NCBI GenBank assembly: GCA_024278835.1
Contig: JAJRSK010000053.1
Span: 1 to 64,000, forward strand
Origin: Campylobacterales bacterium
GTDB taxonomy: Bacteria; Campylobacterota; Campylobacteria; Campylobacterales; QNZT01
Reading direction: 5' to 3'
DNA length: 64,000 bases
Part shown: positions 44,445-54,369 of the stretch, one piece after another
Position numbering within the stretch: position 1 is the first letter of the stretch
How the letters are laid out: every line of letters starts with the position of its first letter
Made by a program: the position numbers and the translations under genes
The notes under the pieces: model-generated
The model's input: only the letters and a program-made list of their open reading frames with translations
Told to the model about the DNA's origin: nothing
Databases searched by the model: none

Positions 44445-45500
44445 ATGCTTCTCTACTTACACATTCCTTTTTGCGATAGCAAGTGTCACTATTGTGCCTT
44501 CAACTCTTATACCCATTTGCATCACCTCAGAAAAGCATATATGTCAGCTATCATGATACAGTTAGAAAGCGAATTTGAACGCTTTGAGGTGACTAAGAAC
44601 TCTATAGAAACACTCTTCATTGGAGGAGGCACACCCTCTTGTGTCTCAGCACAAGAGTATAAGCCATTTTTTGATTTTATCTCTCCTTTTCTTGCAGCAG
44701 ATGCAGAGATAAGCACCGAAGCAAATCCAAACTCAGCCACTTTTACATGGCTACAAGGGATGTATGACTTAGGTGTCAATCGTGTTAGTTTTGGTGTACA
44801 AAGTTTTAACGTAGAGAAACTTAAACGTTTAAACCGGAACCACACTCCTTCTGATGCCCGGCAAGCTATACAAAATGCCAAAAATATAGGCTTCAAAAAT
44901 CTCTCTCTAGATTTGATATATGGCACAGACATCGATACACAAGCTCTTTTATTGCACGATATCGAAACGGCATTTTCTCTACCTATCAACCATATAAGTG
45001 CTTATTCGCTTACTATTGAGGAGGGGACAAAGTTTTTTGAGACACCAGAGGTCGCACACGATGATGAGTCACAGGCTTTCTGGTTTGTCAAAGAGATAGA
45101 AAAAAGAGGTTTTCAAAGTTACGAAATCTCTAACTTTGGCACATATCAGTCAAAACACAACCGAGGTTATTGGGAGTATAAAGATTATTTAGGAGTTGGT
45201 TCAGGTGCCGTTGGGTTTTTAAAAGATACGCGTTTTTACACACAAAGTGATGTGCATGCCTATATCAAAGACCCTCTAAATATCACTATCGAAGCACTAA
45301 ATGAAGAAGATATAAAAAATGAGAAAATTCTTCTGGGACTTCGCTCCAATGTAGGATTTTCAGAAAGTATACTCAGTCATGATGAACGTCAAAAAGCCCA
45401 ACATCTTATAGAAGAGAAAAAAATCACCTACCATGATAAGAGATATTATAATAATGACTTTTTTCTATCTGATGAACTCACACTCTATATTACTAGCTAA
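44445..45500 (+). CDS. hemW: HemW-type radical SAM haem chaperone
   Basis: The 351-residue protein begins LLYLHIPFCDSKCHYCAFNSY with the C-x3-C-x2-C cluster of radical SAM enzymes. It then has ETLFIGGGTPS, EANPNS, NRVSFGVQSF and GYWEYKDYLGVGSGAVGF. This fits HemW, a haem-delivery protein, rather than true coproporphyrinogen oxidase HemN. ATG 44445 follows AAAAGGTG and a TATACT element at 44411. The upstream neighbour rppH is divergent. Confidence 0.88.
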   Translation: MLLYLHIPFCDSKCHYCAFNSYTHLHHLRKAYMSAIMIQLESEFERFEVTKNSIETLFIGGGTPSCVSAQEYKPFFDFISPFLAADAEISTEANPNSATFTWLQGMYDLGVNRVSFGVQSFNVEKLKRLNRNHTPSDARQAIQNAKNIGFKNLSLDLIYGTDIDTQALLLHDIETAFSLPINHISAYSLTIEEGTKFFETPEVAHDDESQAFWFVKEIEKRGFQSYEISNFGTYQSKHNRGYWEYKDYLGVGSGAVGFLKDTRFYTQSDVHAYIKDPLNITIEALNEEDIKNEKILLGLRSNVGFSESILSHDERQKAQHLIEEKKITYHDKRYYNNDFFLSDELTLYITS

Positions 45501-46446
45501 GTTTAGACTCTTGTTTAAACTTTTTAGCCAAAGCATAATAAAAAGTAGCACGGTACTTGTTGCGTGAAGCTTTTAACTCTTCGCATACTTCTTTGATAGC
45601 ACTATTAAGTACATCATCACCCTCTTTCATCTGTAGCTTTTTCACTAAGAAGTTATTTCTGACGGTATCCAACTCTTTAGGATCAGAGCATGAGACAAGT
45701 TCGGCATCTTTTCTATAGATAGAAGGTCCCAAGTTCTTAACAACAATCGCTAAAAAGGCTTCATCTACTTTTCCATAATGTTTTGTGATATCGGCACTAT
45801 AAAGTGCTATTTTTGCTTCTCTTTTGGATGCTGGTTTTGTAGTAGATGCCACCTTCCTTTTTGCTGCGCTTGGCTTACTTGTCTCATTCTTATTTGATGG
45901 GGTTTTCTTTGCTGGTGATTTTTTAGATGTTTCTGTATCCTTAGTAACAGACTTTTCTACTTTCTTTGCTGCTGTTTTTTCCGTTTTCTTGACTACAGGT
46001 TTTTCACTTTTTTTAGGAGCAGATTTTTCAACTACTACCTCTTCTGACTTTTCTTCAGCTACTGGCTTGACCGCTTCTTTCGTTATTTTTGCCGCTTGCT
46101 CTTTCGTCACCTTAGGCTCTTCTTTTTTTGTAGTTGGTTTTTTCTCTGCTTTTTGGGCAGATGCTCTCATGACTTCATTCGCCGCGTCACTTCTGACACC
46201 CTCTTCTACTTTACTCTTAAGTTCCTTGGCTACTTCAACACTTTTTTCTATCTCTTCTTTGATAGCATCAGGCTGGAGTTTCTCTTTAACCTTTTTAAAA
46301 TCCTCTTTAAACTCTGCTTCTCTGCGCTTGTTCTCTTCTACAGATATTGCAGCTTCTTCTGCCCACTTTTTCTTTTTTTCTGTTATCTTTTCACCCACTT
46401 TTCCCAAAAGCGACTTTGTTAACTTTACAACGGCTAACTCTTTCAT
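45493..46446 (-). CDS. Lysine/alanine-rich protein with C-terminal DUF2853 domain
   Basis: The 317-residue protein has three parts: a charged coiled-coil N-terminus (1-90), a low-complexity Lys/Ala/Pro/Ser middle (about 95-205, with PAKKTPSNK and similar tracts) like histone H1-type tails, and a C-terminal DUF2853 domain (about 210-310: ITKHYGKVDEAFLAIV, LGPSIYRKDAELVSCSDP, YRATFYYALAKKF). The lysine-rich tail suggests nucleic acid or polyanion binding. Function unknown. Confidence 0.75.
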   Translation of the reverse strand: MKELAVVKLTKSLLGKVGEKITEKKKKWAEEAAISVEENKRREAEFKEDFKKVKEKLQPDAIKEEIEKSVEVAKELKSKVEEGVRSDAANEVMRASAQKAEKKPTTKKEEPKVTKEQAAKITKEAVKPVAEEKSEEVVVEKSAPKKSEKPVVKKTEKTAAKKVEKSVTKDTETSKKSPAKKTPSNKNETSKPSAAKRKVASTTKPASKREAKIALYSADITKHYGKVDEAFLAIVVKNLGPSIYRKDAELVSCSDPKELDTVRNNFLVKKLQMKEGDDVLNSAIKEVCEELKASRNKYRATFYYALAKKFKQESKLS

Positions 46447-46540
46447 AATATTCTCCTTTAAATTGCTATTTTGTTATTATATCGCAAAATTATTATATTC
46501 TTTTAGATACAATAACGCTACTTTAATTACAGGAAATTAT

Positions 46541-46918
46541 ATGTTTGGAATGAGCTTTGGCGAGATACTTATCATCGCTGTCATCGCGATACTGTTTATA
46601 GGCCCCGATAAACTCCCCGATGCGATGGTAAAAGTCGCAAAATTCTTTAGAAGCTTTAAGAAAACAGTTAATGAGACAAAAGAGAGCATTGAACAAGAGA
46701 TGCATTTGGCTGAACTAAAAGAAGAAGCTATCTCTTACAAAGAGAAACTTGATGGTGCTGTTAATGACTTTAAACTCGATACTGATGTTAATATCGTTGA
46801 TGATTTAAATAAAAGTGTCAAAGAGATAGAAACTTCTGTCAAGCAGATAAGCAGTGATAGCAAACCAAAAAAATCAAAGAAAAGTAAGAAAAAGAGCGCT
46901 AAGGATCAAGATGTTTAG
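46541..46918 (+). CDS. tatB: TatB, twin-arginine translocase subunit
   Basis: The 125-residue protein has the short N-terminal helix and GP hinge of TatA/B (FGEILIIAVIAILFIGPDKLPDA, with Glu near residue 7), then an amphipathic helix and a long charged, lysine-rich tail. The long tail and position before tatC fit TatB. It serves export of NapA, NapG and NosG. TACAAT at 46508 is a likely -10. The ATG at 46541 follows AGGAAATT. Confidence 0.88.
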   Translation: MFGMSFGEILIIAVIAILFIGPDKLPDAMVKVAKFFRSFKKTVNETKESIEQEMHLAELKEEAISYKEKLDGAVNDFKLDTDVNIVDDLNKSVKEIETSVKQISSDSKPKKSKKSKKKSAKDQDV

Positions 46919-47654
46919 TGATTTAAAACCACATCTCATAGAACTTAGAAAGCGATTGGCTATCTCAGTTGGCTCTATCATCGTACTTTTCTTTGTCATC
47001 TTTGCACTTTTTTGGCAACCTATCCTAGACTGGATGACTTTCCCCCTTAAAGAAGTTTTAGATGAAAACAGTCATATGATATTTACCAAAGTGCAAGAGA
47101 AGTTTTTTACAGCACTTAAGGTCTCATTTTTTACGGGCTTTATGGCAGCCCTTCCTATTATATTTTGGCAATTTTGGCTTTTTGTCTCTCCGGGTTTATA
47201 TGCCAATGAGAAAAAGATGGTTTTACCTTTTGTCACCGGTGCTACCAGCATGTTTCTTATCGGAGCAGCATTTTGTTACTATGTAGTTATCCCTTTTGGT
47301 TTTGACTTTCTTATCAATTTTGGTGGGACAGAACAATTCACTGCTATGCCTAGTATCGGTGAATATGTAGGCTTTTTTACCAAGCTTCTTTTTGGCTTTG
47401 GACTTGCTTTTGAGATGCCTGTTATCACCTTTTTATTAGCAGTGCTAGGACTTGTGACGGATAAAACATTAAAAGAATTTTTTCGCTACGCACTGGTTAT
47501 TATCTTCATGGTTTCCGCACTTCTTACACCACCAGATATCTTGACACAGTTTTTGATGGCAGGACCTATGATACTCCTTTATGGTCTCTCTATTTTAATA
47601 GCCAAAAAAATAAATCCAGAAGAAGCAGAAGAACTGGAAGAGGACGATGCCTAG
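46911..47654 (+). CDS. tatC: TatC, twin-arginine translocase core subunit
   Basis: The 247-residue membrane protein opens LKPHLIELRKRLAIS with the essential HLxELRxR motif, and has FWQFWLFVSPGLYANEKK (about 90-107) and six helices. It binds the RR signal of folded cofactor proteins. Its ATG lies within the end of tatB (8-base overlap), and queA overlaps its end. Confidence 0.95.
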   Translation: MFSDLKPHLIELRKRLAISVGSIIVLFFVIFALFWQPILDWMTFPLKEVLDENSHMIFTKVQEKFFTALKVSFFTGFMAALPIIFWQFWLFVSPGLYANEKKMVLPFVTGATSMFLIGAAFCYYVVIPFGFDFLINFGGTEQFTAMPSIGEYVGFFTKLLFGFGLAFEMPVITFLLAVLGLVTDKTLKEFFRYALVIIFMVSALLTPPDILTQFLMAGPMILLYGLSILIAKKINPEEAEELEEDDA

Positions 47655-48675
47655 CCCTAACCCTCTTCTGGTAGACTCGTATGACTATACTCTACCAGAA
47701 GAGTTGATTGCTTCTTCTCCTGCTGTCCCTAAAGACTCGGCAAAACTCTTGGTTTATAACCGTCAAACTGATACGATCACCCATGCTACGTTTAGAGATA
47801 TCCACTCTTTTATTCCACAAGATACAACGATAGTGTTAAATGATACCAAAGTGATAAAAGCAAGAATTTTTGGTGAAAAAAAGAGCGGTGGGAAAGTAGA
47901 ATTACTCATCAATACTCCTTTAGAAAATAATCAATTTTTAGTCTATATCAGAGGACGTGTAAAACTCACCACACAGCTCTATTTTGAAGATGGCTTAATC
48001 GCCAATATTTTAGCCCTCAATACAGACGGCACCCGAGTAGTTAACTTCTATCATGATAAGAAAAAGTTAGACTTTGAGAGCCTAAATATCATACTAAATA
48101 AAATCGGTCATATTCCACTACCTTCTTATATCAAAAGAGAAGACTCCAAAGAAGATGAAAAAGATTATCAAACACTCTTTGCTAAAAAGATAGGTGCCGT
48201 AGCAGCACCTACTGCTTCTTTGCATTTTACAGAAGCACTTTTCAAAGAGGTAAAAGAGAACTTTAATGCACATTTTATTACCCTACACGTGGGGGCTGGG
48301 ACATTTAAACCTGTTGAATGTAAACAGATTAAAGAACATGTGATGCATAAAGAGTTTTTTGATATTCCTGCCAAAACAGAAGCATTGCTAAAAAGTGATA
48401 AAAATATCTTAGCCGTGGGCACAACCGTCACACGTACTATAGAATACTACGCTAGAGAAAAAAAAGTACATGGGGAGTCAGATCTCTTTTTACACCCGGA
48501 GAACAGACCCCTTCGTGTGACGCATCTCTTAACCAATTTCCATTTACCAAAGTCAACACTACTTATGCTAGTAGCTAGTTTTGTGGGGCTTGAAAAGGCT
48601 CTTTCTCTTTATGAAGAGGCAATCAAACAAGAGTATAAATTTTATTCGTATGGTGATGCCATGCTGATACTATAA
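47647..48675 (+). CDS. queA: QueA, S-adenosylmethionine:tRNA ribosyltransferase-isomerase
   Basis: The 342-residue enzyme has DYTLPEELIA near the start, LNDTKVIKARIFG, GHIPLPSYIKRED, AAPTASLHFTEAL, LHVGAGTFKPV and the NFHLPKSTLLMLVASF motif. It makes epoxyqueuosine in tRNA. A TATCATGATA copy encodes Tyr-His-Asp near residue 136. It is overlapped by tatC at its start. Confidence 0.96.
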   Translation: MPSPNPLLVDSYDYTLPEELIASSPAVPKDSAKLLVYNRQTDTITHATFRDIHSFIPQDTTIVLNDTKVIKARIFGEKKSGGKVELLINTPLENNQFLVYIRGRVKLTTQLYFEDGLIANILALNTDGTRVVNFYHDKKKLDFESLNIILNKIGHIPLPSYIKREDSKEDEKDYQTLFAKKIGAVAAPTASLHFTEALFKEVKENFNAHFITLHVGAGTFKPVECKQIKEHVMHKEFFDIPAKTEALLKSDKNILAVGTTVTRTIEYYAREKKVHGESDLFLHPENRPLRVTHLLTNFHLPKSTLLMLVASFVGLEKALSLYEEAIKQEYKFYSYGDAMLIL

Positions 48676-48683
48676 GGATTGAA

Positions 48684-49028
48684 ATGATTACGATATATGG
48701 CATTAAAAACTGTGACTCGGTGAGAAAAGCAATAAAATATATGAAAAGTAATGATTTAACATATCAGTTTGTTGACTTTAGAGAAACACCCATTGATGAA
48801 AAAAAAATAGCCTTATGGCTTGAAAAAGTCTCTATAGACACACTATTTAACAAACGTGGAACAACATATAGAAGTTTAAAATTAAAAGAGTTAAACCTGA
48901 GTGATGAGGAAAAGGAAGCATGGCTATCTAAAGAATATATGCTTATAAAACGTCCTGTTCTTGAGTATCATGATAAAGTCATAGTTGGCTTTAATGAGGC
49001 AGTTTATGATACAACGTTTACAGGATAA
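48684..49028 (+). CDS. ArsC/YffB-family thioredoxin-fold protein
   Basis: The 114-residue protein shows YGIKNCDSVRKAIKYM with a single active cysteine (residue 9), RETPIDEKKI and LIKRPVLEY. This is the YffB/Spx-type branch, usually annotated as arsenate reductase-like; whether it reduces arsenate is doubtful. AAGGATTG precedes the ATG. Its end overlaps the convergent methyltransferase gene by 11 bases. Confidence 0.85.
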   Translation: MITIYGIKNCDSVRKAIKYMKSNDLTYQFVDFRETPIDEKKIALWLEKVSIDTLFNKRGTTYRSLKLKELNLSDEEKEAWLSKEYMLIKRPVLEYHDKVIVGFNEAVYDTTFTG

Positions 49029-49446
49029 AGGGAATAATCATCTTTGTTCTCTTTTTGTATGCTAAGTAATCTTCATGATGATTGCTCCAAAGCTTCTCTT
49101 CTTTAAAGGCTTTGAGTGAAACTGCTACTATCATGATACAAAGAGCAAGAACATTGATGACATTAAAATGCCACAGTACAATTCCCAAGACAAACAAAAT
49201 CAAAGAACTATACATAGGGTGTCTTACATAACGATAAGGACCTGTCACAATCAGTTTTGCATTGTCTCTTATCTCAGGCACGACATTAAAATTACCTACT
49301 CTGTTATGTGCAAATATCCATAATGCTGTAACCGTAGCAATGCACAGCAATACCCACCAAAATGGTATTATCATGATAGAGGATTTGGGTATCATGATAA
49401 CAAATATAGCCAAGAACTGTATCCCTACTAAGACCAAAGAATTCAT
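49018..49446 (-). CDS. Isoprenylcysteine-methyltransferase-like membrane protein
   Basis: The 142-residue protein has about four helices and the motifs KLIVTGPYRYVRHPMYSS (about 63-80) and EEKLWSNHHEDYLAYKKRTK, typical of phospholipid/ICMT-type S-adenosylmethionine methyltransferases. Substrate is unknown. It overlaps ruvX by four bases. Three TATCATGATA copies lie within it, each encoding Ile-Met-Ile, the highest density in the window. Confidence 0.78.
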   Translation of the reverse strand: MNSLVLVGIQFLAIFVIMIPKSSIMIIPFWWVLLCIATVTALWIFAHNRVGNFNVVPEIRDNAKLIVTGPYRYVRHPMYSSLILFVLGIVLWHFNVINVLALCIMIVAVSLKAFKEEKLWSNHHEDYLAYKKRTKMIIPFIL

Positions 49447-49826
49447 CGACTAAGCCACCGATCAAGTATAATCTGCGCAGCGATAGAGTCCACCTTACCG
49501 TCACGTTTTTGTTTTACTTTGCCTTTCATCATCTCTTTCGCTTCCCCACTACTACCATACTCATCATGATAAAAAACTTCACCAGAAAATTCTAATAAAG
49601 AGACAAAGTGTTCTATACGCCTTGTCATCTCTGCTTCACTACTACCACCCTTTGGCAGACCAACCACAAGCGTTTTTATCTCCCATTCTATAAGCATAGC
49701 ATCTACATCTCTTGCTGCTTGATTTCTATTTTTTCTCAAAATGGAAGTTTGTGGAACAACTATCTTTTCATCCAAACGTATTGCCACCCCGATACGTTTT
49801 AATCCGACATCAATCGCGGCTATCAT
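49443..49826 (-). CDS. ruvX: RuvX/YqgF family Holliday-junction resolvase
   Basis: The 127-residue RNase H-fold protein has AAIDVGLKRIGVAI at the start (catalytic Asp 5), TLVVGLPKGG and FYHDEYGSSGEAKEM, ending with KVDSIAAQIILDRWL. Family members process 16S rRNA ends or resolve junctions. The ATG is inside a TATCATGATA palindrome that also supplies the dprA stop. Confidence 0.88.
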   Translation of the reverse strand: MIAAIDVGLKRIGVAIRLDEKIVVPQTSILRKNRNQAARDVDAMLIEWEIKTLVVGLPKGGSSEAEMTRRIEHFVSLLEFSGEVFYHDEYGSSGEAKEMMKGKVKQKRDGKVDSIAAQIILDRWLSR

Positions 49827-50587
49827 GATAAGCTCACTTTAAGATTTTTGATAGTGATTTTTCCTTCTAACTCTAACTCATATATCTTATCACCAAACTT
49901 TTCTAAACTTTCTGCCAGCGTGGGAGTAGATTTAAAAAAGACCAACTCACCAAGCTCTTCTTCTGTTATCTTACCAAACTTTGCGATAAAATCATCGATA
50001 TTTGTGATGATTTCTGCATGCCCCTCACGCAGTAGTTTTTGTGTGCCGAGACTTTCTCCCACACGTTGTGCAAGGACATAAATCTTTTTGCCCATCTCTA
50101 TGGCTATTTCCGCACTCCTCATAGTACCAGAGTTTTCATCCGCCTCTGTGATAATCAACACCTCTCCCAAAGCCACCACGATACTATTTCGTATCACAAA
50201 AGTATACTTTGTCGCACGCATCGTTACTTCATATTCACTCAGAACCAAAGCCTCTTTTTGCATCGCCTGTATCAACTTTTTATTGACAGCTGGATAGGCG
50301 ATATCTAGTGAATTTGCCATCACGGCTATGGTATTGGGAAATGCACCATGATGAGACACAGCATCTACACCCATCGCTGCACCACTCACGACTACGATAC
50401 ATAAACTTGAAAATTTTTCTGCTAGTTCTCTTGTCTTCTCTTTAGTATATTGACTAGGACGACGTGTGCCTACAATAGAAATTTTTCTTTTTTCTAAAAA
50501 AGTTTGATTCCCTATAGCATAAAGCTGGGCAGGTGGTTTTTTTAGTTTAGCTAAAGAGTTGGGGATAGTACAAAGTTTTTCAATCAT
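49823..50587 (-). CDS. dprA: DprA, DNA-processing protein for natural transformation
   Basis: The 254-residue protein has the Rossmann-like core KISIVGTRRPSQYT, VVSGAAMGVDAVSHHGAF, VMANSLDIAYPAVN and ITEADENSGTMRSAEIAIEMGK. DprA loads RecA on incoming single-stranded DNA. N- and C-terminal extra domains are short, as in this phylum. It overlaps ruvX and the yibQ-like gene by four bases each. Confidence 0.93.
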   Translation of the reverse strand: MIEKLCTIPNSLAKLKKPPAQLYAIGNQTFLEKRKISIVGTRRPSQYTKEKTRELAEKFSSLCIVVVSGAAMGVDAVSHHGAFPNTIAVMANSLDIAYPAVNKKLIQAMQKEALVLSEYEVTMRATKYTFVIRNSIVVALGEVLIITEADENSGTMRSAEIAIEMGKKIYVLAQRVGESLGTQKLLREGHAEIITNIDDFIAKFGKITEEELGELVFFKSTPTLAESLEKFGDKIYELELEGKITIKNLKVSLS

Positions 50588-51579
50588 AATAACTCATCTA
50601 TAAAAACCATCTTCACATCTTTGAGTAGATAGGATGCCTCTTTAAATGCTTCAAATGTTTCAGGACGAGGATGACATATCGCGATAGCTTCACCATGTTT
50701 TTTGGCATACCTTACCGCTTTTTTGAGCTGATTTAATATATAAGCGACATCAGGTTCATTATCCAAAAAGATATTGCGCTCTAGTACAACTCTGTTATGT
50801 AACTTTCCTGTCTCTTTACCTCTAGTATGAGGTGCTGTTTTACTATCTATAAAATTTATATCATACTTATCTAAGACACAAAAAAGTCTGTCCATTGCCT
50901 TAGCGTCAGAAGTAAATCTGCTACCTGTATGGTTATTGATAGCCACGGCATTTGGAAAATCTTGATACATAGCAGCAATCTTTTCTTCTATAAGATCAAG
51001 AGAATCTGAAACTTCTAAGGTATTCTCTTCGGGTCGAGAAAAATTAAATGCTTCCATAGGCATATGTACCATATAACATTTAAATTTTTTTGCAAAAAGT
51101 GGTGTATCCCTATGCTTTTGAGTGGCAGGAAAGATTGAAGGGGTGATGGCAAAAGGAATCTTTTGAAAAGCCCTTACTTGCTTAGCATTACCTATATCAT
51201 CCATGATGATGGCCAATCTAGGAACATTGTCAGAAAAAGCTTTTTTAATCCTCTTTGGTATCTTTACAATCACTTTACAAGAGGGCTTCACTAAAAGAAC
51301 AGAATGATTGTCATCTTTATGTTTTTGACTATAGATGTAGTCATCAATCTCTGTTGCGATACTCAAAATATCTGTTTTCTCTTTTTTCTTTATCTCTAAC
51401 AAGGTTGTTTCAAGTTTTTTTACTTCATCGATCTTTTCATTTACTGGGGCTAAGGGTTTAGGGGATATATGGGTGGAGGGATGTTTTATATAAAATTTTT
51501 CATATATGGCAACACTTAGCAATATCACGGCAACCGCTGCAAATAATGAAAGTGCTACATATAAAAAAGTTTTTTTCAT
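50584..51579 (-). CDS. YibQ-type divergent polysaccharide deacetylase
   Basis: The 331-residue protein has an N-terminal helix (3-25) and a C-terminal divergent deacetylase domain (about 120-331) with PRLAIIMDDIGNAKQ, FAITPSIFP, HMPMEAFN, NNHTGSRFTSD and ICHPRPETFE. The Asp and His residues suggest a metal site. Probably acts on periplasmic glycan. It lies between minE and dprA, sharing ATGA with dprA. Confidence 0.85.
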   Translation of the reverse strand: MKKTFLYVALSLFAAVAVILLSVAIYEKFYIKHPSTHISPKPLAPVNEKIDEVKKLETTLLEIKKKEKTDILSIATEIDDYIYSQKHKDDNHSVLLVKPSCKVIVKIPKRIKKAFSDNVPRLAIIMDDIGNAKQVRAFQKIPFAITPSIFPATQKHRDTPLFAKKFKCYMVHMPMEAFNFSRPEENTLEVSDSLDLIEEKIAAMYQDFPNAVAINNHTGSRFTSDAKAMDRLFCVLDKYDINFIDSKTAPHTRGKETGKLHNRVVLERNIFLDNEPDVAYILNQLKKAVRYAKKHGEAIAICHPRPETFEAFKEASYLLKDVKMVFIDELL

Positions 51580-51586
51580 ACTACTC

Positions 51587-51832
51587 TTAGTTTTTGCCTA
51601 GGGAGATTTCAAGTTCTAACATATCAACTTCATCATTTTTTTCTGTTTTGATATTGACGTCAGGAGCGGAGCCTGTATATTTTTTCACCACTTCTAAAAT
51701 TTCACGTTTTAAATCTTCCAAATAAGGGATATTACAATCTGCTCTCTCAGTTGCCAACATAACTTTTAATCTTGCTTTTGCATTGCCAGCAGATGCTTTC
51801 TTTTTTCCGAACATTCTCTCAAACAAGGTCAT
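51587..51832 (-). CDS. minE: MinE, division-site topological factor
   Basis: The 81-residue protein has [15 protein letters not shown] (about 19-33), the MinD-stimulating segment, and [15 protein letters not shown]. It drives MinD oscillation to keep the Z-ring at mid-cell. It overlaps minD by four bases. Confidence 0.93.
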   Translation of the reverse strand: MTLFERMFGKKKASAGNAKARLKVMLATERADCNIPYLEDLKREILEVVKKYTGSAPDVNIKTEKNDEVDMLELEISLGKN

Positions 51833-52629
51833 CCAAATAACCTTTTGAAAAAACCTTTTTTAGTACTAAGATCTAAAAAAGAAACTTCTTCACCTAAAAC
51901 GCGTTTAGCGATACGTCTATATGCTTCAGCCGCTAAAGAATTTTTATCATAATAGATAGGTTCACCATCATTGGTTGATGTGATAATTTTCTCATCGTCT
52001 GGGATCACACCAATAAGTGGCAATGCCAAGATACTTAACACATCTTCCACTGAGAGCATAGAACCACTCTCTACCATATCAGGACGCAGTCTATTGATGA
52101 CAACATGCTTTAGCACTTCTTCACCATCCTTTGCTTTTTGACTTTTTGCATCGATGATACCAATGACACGATCAGCATCTCTGACTGCAGATACATCAGG
52201 AGTAGACACCACGATAGCACGATCAGCTAAAAAGATTGAGTGTTCAAAGCCACTCTCGATTCCCGCGGGGGAATCAAGTATGATAAAATCAAATTCTTTT
52301 TTAAGTGCGGCAATTAACTCAGCCACTTTTTCTTTGTTAAGTATATCTTTATCACTTGTCTGAGAAGCTGGTAGAAAATAGAGTGATTTAGATCTTTTAT
52401 CATTGATGAGTGCTTGAGAGAGATTACATCTACCCTCCATCACATCAATGACATCATAGACGATTCTATTTTCAAGACCCAAAATCATATCAAGATTTCT
52501 AAGCCCTATATCAAAATCAACAGCAACCACTTTTTTACCAGCTTCTGCTAAACCTACAGCGAGATTCGCCGAAAGTGTTGACTTCCCTACTCCCCCTTTT
52601 CCAGAGGTGACGGTTATAACTTCTGACAT
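51829..52629 (-). CDS. minD: MinD, division-site ATPase
   Basis: The 266-residue ParA-type ATPase has the deviant Walker [10 protein letters not shown] (about 10-18), [26 protein letters not shown] and a C-terminal amphipathic membrane helix ([10 protein letters not shown]). With MinE and MinC it prevents polar division. It follows ilvC by 11 bases; the ilvC-minD-minE order is common in this phylum. Confidence 0.96.
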   Translation of the reverse strand: MSEVITVTSGKGGVGKSTLSANLAVGLAEAGKKVVAVDFDIGLRNLDMILGLENRIVYDVIDVMEGRCNLSQALINDKRSKSLYFLPASQTSDKDILNKEKVAELIAALKKEFDFIILDSPAGIESGFEHSIFLADRAIVVSTPDVSAVRDADRVIGIIDAKSQKAKDGEEVLKHVVINRLRPDMVESGSMLSVEDVLSILALPLIGVIPDDEKIITSTNDGEPIYYDKNSLAAEAYRRIAKRVLGEEVSFLDLSTKKGFFKRLFG

Positions 52630-52640
52630 ATCAGCCTCTT

Positions 52641-53675
<1,035 letters not shown>

Positions 53676-53734
53676 CTATAATATTTTGGGAGATTTTACT
53701 ACAATGTTTCTTTATACCACCTCACAATAAAAAA

Positions 53735-54175
53735 CTAAAAGAATTTTTTGCGTGTTTTTAAGATAGTATCACTGTTTAAAAAAGAGCCATCATGATAGGA
53801 GTTCTGTTTTACTTTTACTTCCCTAGCAAAGGTGTTAACAGGAGTATAATTTTTCACTAACTTTCTTATTTTTTTGCTAGCAGAAAAAGCACTAGGATTT
53901 GACTTTTTTACCTCTACTAATATCCTTGCATAATCATCTTTTTTTATATTCACAATATAAAATCTATTAAAAATTTTTCCATATTCTACAAAAGTATTGT
54001 ACTGAGAAAATAGTCGATTTTGGTGCAAAATATTTTTTCTTTCCTTAAAAGCTCCCACTTGAATTGCTTCAAAATGCACTGAAATTTCTTCTATTTTTAG
54101 ATTCTTAGCTGAAGCTGAAGTGAGGGCTGTGAAACTTAAGAGCAGTAAAGTAAACATTTTTTTGAGTCTATTCAT
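53735..54175 (-). CDS. Exported SPOR-like small protein
   Basis: The 146-residue protein has a Sec signal (about 1-23, ending ASA). Residues 32-105 read like a SPOR domain (FEAIQVGAFKERKNI, FNRFYIVNIKKDDYARI), the fold that binds denuded peptidoglycan at division sites. The tail is basic. The match is by pattern only. It is divergent from the secreted repeat-protein gene. Confidence 0.6.
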   Translation of the reverse strand: MNRLKKMFTLLLLSFTALTSASAKNLKIEEISVHFEAIQVGAFKERKNILHQNRLFSQYNTFVEYGKIFNRFYIVNIKKDDYARILVEVKKSNPSAFSASKKIRKLVKNYTPVNTFAREVKVKQNSYHDGSFLNSDTILKTRKKFF

Positions 54176-54331
54176 ATGATTTTCCTTACCTATTAATTAT
54201 ATATGGCCTAATATCGACAAAACAAGATAGTAAATTTAAGATTAAATAAAACTGAAAGTAAACGAATATTAAACAGACTTTAATATATTTCACTATTATT
54301 TTATTTTATTGCAATAATAAAATTAAAAAGC

Positions 54332-54337
54332 TATAAT
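54332..54337 (+). promoter_or_regulatory. -10 element of the 12-repeat protein gene
   Basis: AAGCTATAATTTT places TATAAT 32 bases before the ATG. An AAAAGGATTTT ribosome site lies at about 54356-54366. Confidence 0.6.
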
Positions 54338-54369
54338 TTTCGAGTCTAAAAAATTTAAAAGGATTTTGA

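Noticed and set aside
45824-46540. Long plus-strand frame leading into tatB
   Set aside because: It is the mirror of the lysine-rich coding region on the minus strand; the real tatB begins at 46541 with a ribosome site.
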